From: Annona cherimola
Taxonomy: Eukaryota > Streptophyta > Magnoliopsida > Magnoliales > Annonaceae
Assembly (NCBI GenBank): GCA_030490835.1
Contig: CM059972.1
Coordinates: 32,715,452-32,779,451 of the forward strand
DNA length: 64,000 nt
Direction of reading: 5' to 3'
The notes under the pieces were generated by a model, which was not told the DNA's origin, did no database searches, and saw only the letters and a list, made by a program, of their open reading frames with translations. The translations under genes and the position numbers were made by a program. Positions 59,485 to 64,000 of the stretch are shown one piece after another (the stretch's first letter is position 1; each line of letters opens with the position of its first letter).

Positions 59485-62400
59485 TGACCAAGTCGCTAAA
59501 GTAGGCCAATGGCCGGTGGCGCCCTCCCTGAGATGGGAGAAGGATGGAGTTATGATCACCTGGCTAGCATATCATTTCTCTAATGAATTCATGTAATTTA
59601 AATTAATGCATTGACATTATTCATGTTTTGCCCATGTTGGGAAGGTTTGAAATGCCTTGCAATGATTATTGAAAAATTGGCGAAAATGATAAATGCATGT
59701 TTATTGAGTTAGCATTCACGTTTTATTTTCCAAACAAGTAGACAGGTACTCAGAAGTGGTGAAATGAAGACATGAACCATGGAGAACCAAATGATTGGAA
59801 ATTTTGAATTATCATTATGTGATGGAAATGATCTATGACAATTTATGTGTGTGACATGGATTTTAGAATTATGTGTGCAAGATGTTATGAAATTGTTGTG
59901 GATTGGTAATTTTATGTAAATTATGAATATGTTTATGTGATCAAATCCCGCCGCGTGGTCAGGGCAACAATCCTGCCCACATTTACCAATCGAATCGATC
60001 CCGGAGTAAGGCTTGTGACCGCCTCAAGTCGGGGTGCCACACATGGAGAACTTGCTTACTCATAAGTAAATTTCTCAATCCATTAACATAAAGCATTGCC
60101 AATCCATGGAGACACTTGTGATAAATTCTTTATTTTAAAATCATTGCTTGCTTCCCATGAAGCAAGCCTTGAGGCTTTTCCTTAAGCCATCATTTTTCAA
60201 AACTTATGACTTTTTATTAAAGTCATCATTTTCAAAACATGTGGTTTTTCATTAAAGCCATCAATTTCTAAAAATTTTGCTTGCCCGTTCGTTAAAACAT
60301 AATCATAAAAATATCAACATAACATCATAAATCATTTCAGCACATAAAGAGAAATAAATTATTTGAAAAGTTCGCTTGCTTCCCTGAGTTCACCTTAATC
60401 CCTTTTCTTCCATTCTTTTCCTTGCCTTTGCCTAAATAAATGAAAATAATATTTCATTTATTCACATTATCTTCAAATGCATATATCCCTTAGGTTTTCC
60501 AACCTACATAAATTCATTTGGACTTAGCTTAACCTACTTGTCCTTCAAGTCGGGTATTCATACTTAGCACATAGCCTATGCATATCAATCATCCATTCAT
60601 TCATTTTAATACCCTTATGTAGGGTAATCTTATATAAATATAATAATCATTCATTAAATCATTATTTGGAGATTCATTACCTCAATTTATCATTTTTAAC
60701 ATAGTTTTTATTTTTTCATACATCGGTGCTCATTTTAAGCACTTAGTTGCTAACTTAGGTATCATATAATAATCTCAAAATTTGAGATTTTCATTATTTA
60801 CTAAAACAGAAACTTAATCCACGTGTTCCAATCATATCTTTATGCATTTTTTCATTTTAATGCTTCACATAATCCATTTATCATTTTCAACATCAAAACA
60901 TGGAAATCGGGTTTTATTCGTAACCCTAAGTTCCATCCTTTCTAAAACCCACTTCTAATAGGTTAAATTCTTATAATCACTTATGATACTTGTTTATATC
61001 CCATTGTAATTTAAATTCCATCCCAAAAATCTGGAATTTAACATTTACTTTGATTTATTCCTCATTCTGTCCATAATGCTGAAATTAGACGCACTGATCT
61101 CTTTAATTTTTGAATCATAATCAAATCGAGGAATTTAAATCTGAAATTTATATCATACCTTAATAACTGCATGATCTAACCAAAATAAATATTTCTAGAT
61201 CAACATATGAAATATTTATATTTATTTTGGTATTTTTACTCTGCTGGACAGAAGCATCAATTTTCAGACAGCTCTAATCATGTTAATTATTAGGTATATT
61301 TATACCTTTCAAAAACTAATTTTTATTTTGGTTGAGTGTTACTCATGATGTCTCCCACATCATAAAGAAATAAAATTTTTGGCTCGAAATACCTTGTGTA
61401 AAAATTACTAAAAATCATTTGTTCTTGATTCTTATACCCAACATATATAATCCACTAAATCATGATTCATAATCTAATCATGATATCCAATCCAAACAGC
61501 AACTTATTTTGTGAATTTAAGAAAATTCAAGAGAAGTATACTTACTTGAATTGAATCCAGCTTGAACATCATTTTCCTAGCTTGGTTCCTCTTCTTTCTT
61601 CCCATTTTTCCTTCTCATTTTTTCTTTTTTTTTTCTCCCCTCATGCTGTTGGAATGGGGGAGATGCTTGTTGCCCTTATTTTGGGAATTTTTTCCCTTTT
61701 ACATATCTCTCTCTCCCTTAGCACATGTGGACGTGCACCTAGGATATGAGTTAGATTTTCCAGCTTTGTGGGACCTACTTTCCACATCACTTAACAACTA
61801 ATTAAAGCATGTTTATCCCCCTTTGTTGACATGGTAAAATATGGGCCACGTAAATTAGCAATTTATTTTAATAAAATCATTAAAAATCCATGTCATTAAT
61901 GGATAAAATCTGCCCACATAATGCAACGTCCCCTTGTAGCAGCCTTTGCATGATTTTTCCACCTCATTTTCACTTTAATTCATGGGTATTTAATCACTAT
62001 AGGTAGTAGCCTAATTAGGGTTCCATTTAGCCTTTTTTAAAAAAATTATTAAAAATTCCAAATGCAGCTTGTACATGCACCTCACTTGGCTTCCATGTGG
62101 CTGTCCACTTGGTGGGGTCCACTTATCATTAACTTTTTGGCATTTTCTTGCCACAAACATCAACCCAAATCTCATCCACTATTCACCCTAGCTGTCTAGG
62201 TCATTAAAATGCACATTTTCCATTTTTTTAAAATTCAAAAATTCCATGCAATAGCCCCTTGATCGTCCATGTGTGGGCCACCTTTTCATGCTCCTTTTGA
62301 GCTAATCCATTAACCTTTAAATCATGTCATTAATCACTGAATTTTATCATGAATTTTATCATTTTAAATAATTCATAAAATTCATGTGTAATTATCTCCT

Positions 62401-63254
62401 TTTGACACCTCATTTTTGCCATTAAAAATATAATTAATCACCTTACTTTAACATAAACACAAACTTACTTTTTGGTGCACGAAAATCAATAATTATACAC
62501 CCATTTTCGTGCAACCAATATCCCATGATCATTTGCTTAATCCAAGCCTCTCATTTCATGGATCTCATAATTTTAACCGTTCATTTCAAATTTCGTTTCA
62601 AACCGACTTTTCTAGCTCAATTTATGCTCATTTGAAACCATATTTAGATTTTGATGGTGATGATCGATTTTCATCTTAATTTCATCATTATTTCCATCAG
62701 CCATCATTTCCATAAGATTAAGGACAAAATTATGTTCTTGCCTTTCAATTTTCGTCTTAATCCGCCTTCCCGGCGTCGAGTTATGCATTTTCTAGCATTT
62801 ACTACCTTAAGTCCATAATTACCAACATGATCTCCATTAATTAAATCTTAATATATGAGGTAATTATCCTCAATATATGAACATTCTCTAATCCTCATTA
62901 AGCCTCTTTAATCACATTGACCCATATCGGCTTATATTGATCATCCATAATCACGTGCCATAATTACAATAAATCATCAATATTGTTTAGGAAAATCATT
63001 CATAATTCATCTAAATCATACATGATTCATATGTATATGCAAAATGCATATAACTAAGCCTTACTTGGGTCAGGGTATCACAGCGCCCCTGTCTGGTGCC
63101 TAGGCGCCAACTCTTTGTGTGCTAGGTGACTTAGAAACTTTTCTGGAAACCCTAGGAATTCATGCCTTGGCACCTAGGCGCCCCTAGCTCCCTGGATGCT
63201 ATTGTGTTGTGTGACCTCAAAACCGTTCTGGACTTGTCTCCATGTTGGTGAAGT

Positions 63255-63344
63255 GGCGCCTAGGCGCCAACTCACTGGAAGCTATTTGTTTGTTGGATTG
63301 TGCTGGTGTTCTGGCAAGGGCACGTAAGGTGGCGCCTAGGCGCC
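63255..63344. repeat. GGCGCCTAGGCGCC palindromes
   Basis: The 14-bp perfect palindrome occurs at 63255-63268 and 63331-63344. Degenerate versions lie at about 63100, 63170 and 54195. It sits in the U3 of the outer LTR and is rich in CG sites. Confidence 0.85.
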
Positions 63345-63590
63345 ATCCTCATGCCTTGCGACTTGGTCTCGACCTGCTTTCCACTCTCCCGCATGTCTTT
63401 ATATTGTCCATCCTTCATGCAAACAATGAATAAAATAAATAAATGAACTAAAAATGCCTAATTTATGCTAAAAATGCATAAAAACTGAATAATGCTCCTA
63501 AAATGCAAAGCAAGTGAAAATTAACTAAATGGATGCAAATTATGCCTAATCTCTTGGATTAACACGCAAATACAGTCTGAAATGGACCAT

Positions 63591-63616
63591 GATAACTCGC
63601 ATTTTTACGAGTTATC
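63591..63616. repeat. Terminal hairpin of the TGATAACTC LTR
   Basis: GATAACTCG (63591-63599) and CGAGTTATC (63608-63616) are 9-bp inverted arms right at the LTR start. The LTR at 24046 begins with the same type of hairpin. Confidence 0.85.
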
Positions 63617-63617
63617 A

Positions 63618-64000
63618 TACCCCCAAACTTAAATGTTGTTAGTCCTCGAGCAACACATGCAAACACAATGATTGAATAAATGAATGAATGAATGAATGAA
63701 TGCAGAACCTGTCAACTCCGTTTGCTTCCCGTTATGCTTTGATCAATCCATTTATCTATTCAACAAGGTCAAGAGTAATCTAAACTTGAAAAATCATCCA
63801 TTACACAAAACAGGGCATGCATTTTCATTCTTAAACGAAGTTACACGTAGGTGACAAAATTTCCTAGTACATGATCATAATTCAACATGCTAATCTTCCA
63901 TTTGATCAGAAAACCAGTTAGAAAATCAATAAAAGCAGGCAAACCAAGGTTTAAGCTGAACTAATTGGTCACAGAAAATAGTAATAATTCATTGGATTCA
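63618..64000 (-). mobile_element. Start (3' end) of the internal region of the outer element
   Basis: On the minus strand AAGTTTGGGGGTA at 63630-63618 is a polypurine tract ending at the LTR. The sequence beyond has no convincing frame. A (TGAA)n microsatellite of about six units lies near 63675-63705. Confidence 0.6.

Larger units (their letters stand above)
56628..60041 (+). mobile_element. Solo giant LTR, TSD CATGG
   Basis: It starts TGTAAAACTCTAGAAATTG and ends CAAGTCGGGGTGCCACA, with CATGG at 56623-56627 and 60042-60046. Length is 3414 bp. TATAAAAG lies at 57479-57486, the donor near 57632 is ATCAA/GTAAATAT, the micro-exon is at 59118-59164, the stem CACTTA/TAAGTG is at 59445-59484 and the third acceptor is near 59740 (AAGTAG/ACAGGTAC). 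Confidence 0.92.
54207..63082 (-). mobile_element. Solo giant LTR carrying a nested LTR, TSD GAGCC/GCGCC
   Basis: The + strand reads TGTGACGCCCCAAACCG...GTCAGGGTATCACA. The flanks GAGCC (54202-54206) and GCGCC (63083-63087) differ at one base. Net length is 5457 bp. In minus sense there is a donor TTCAA/GTAAGTATAC near 61548, a micro-exon at 60431-60384 with a disrupted donor, UNCG hairpins (55678-55663, loop TACG), the stem GTAGAG/CTCTAC (55620-55585) and a GGACAT array (about 55160-54710). Confidence 0.86.
53158..63617 (-). mobile_element. LTR of a TGATAACTC-type element, split by a giant LTR
   Basis: In sense it starts at 63617 with TGATAACTCGTAAAAATGCG, next to a polypurine tract, and ends at 53158 (AATTAACA on the minus strand). 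The host pieces are 63088-63617 and 53158-54206, about 1.6 kb net. The minus strand has TATAAATA (54133-54140) and, in U3, GC-rich palindromes. The other boundary duplication lies outside the window. It inserted into the gag fragment at 53157. Confidence 0.75.

Overview
This is nuclear DNA of a flowering plant, made almost entirely of nested LTR retrotransposon sequence. The base composition is AT-rich. Every recognisable protein segment is a Ty3/gypsy gag or pol piece of plant type, and one element carries a processed fragment of a chloroplast-type ascorbate peroxidase, which points to a land plant. The species cannot be told from the sequence. I see no intact host gene, tRNA, rRNA or CRISPR array.

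Layout. (1) 1-21669 is a decayed minus-strand Ty3/gypsy chromovirus (Tekay/Del-like, with zinc-knuckle gag, DSG protease, FIDD reverse transcriptase, integrase and C-terminal chromodomain). Its order in transcription sense is LTR (21669-20511), PBS, an extra upstream ORF, gag, pol (broken by a solo LTR at 11392-15812), polypurine tract, LTR (9943-1602, itself broken by solo LTRs at 2551-5474 and 7728-9563), then a second partial internal copy (1601-1). This is an LTR-INT-LTR-INT array. (2) 21670-23459 is non-repetitive sequence with no identified gene. (3) 23460-24810 holds two LTR remnants. (4) 24811-53157 holds a plus-strand relative of the chromovirus (LTR, PBS, decayed gag start) whose LTR is split by a Russian-doll set of giant solo LTRs: 25318-37806 (containing 28965-36823, which contains 29344-32378), 38002-43922, and 44145-51864 (containing 44240-47763). 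(5) 53158-63617 is an LTR of another family on the minus strand, split by giant solo LTR 54207-63082, which contains 56628-60041. The internal region of that outer element starts at 63618 and runs off the window.

The main discovery is the giant LTR family (net lengths about 2.9-5.9 kb; ends TGTGATACCC...GGCGCCACA; 5-bp target-site duplications at nearly every copy). All ten copies that retain the region share an architecture that ordinary LTR annotation does not describe: a first-exon splice donor downstream of the promoter region (a TATA box is visible in most), a 39-48 nt purine-rich micro-exon bounded by AG and GTAAGC, arrays of short RNA hairpins (several with UNCG tetraloops), a GC-rich stem that changes by compensatory substitution between copies, and a third acceptor near the LTR end. 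This looks like a spliced, structured RNA leader built into the LTR. A second notable object is the 3.0-kb LTR at 29344-32378, which has captured an intronless, internally deleted ascorbate peroxidase fragment upstream of its own TATA box.

Decay is dominated by C-to-T/G-to-A changes that create stops and destroy catalytic residues. This is expected of methylated, silenced plant transposons.
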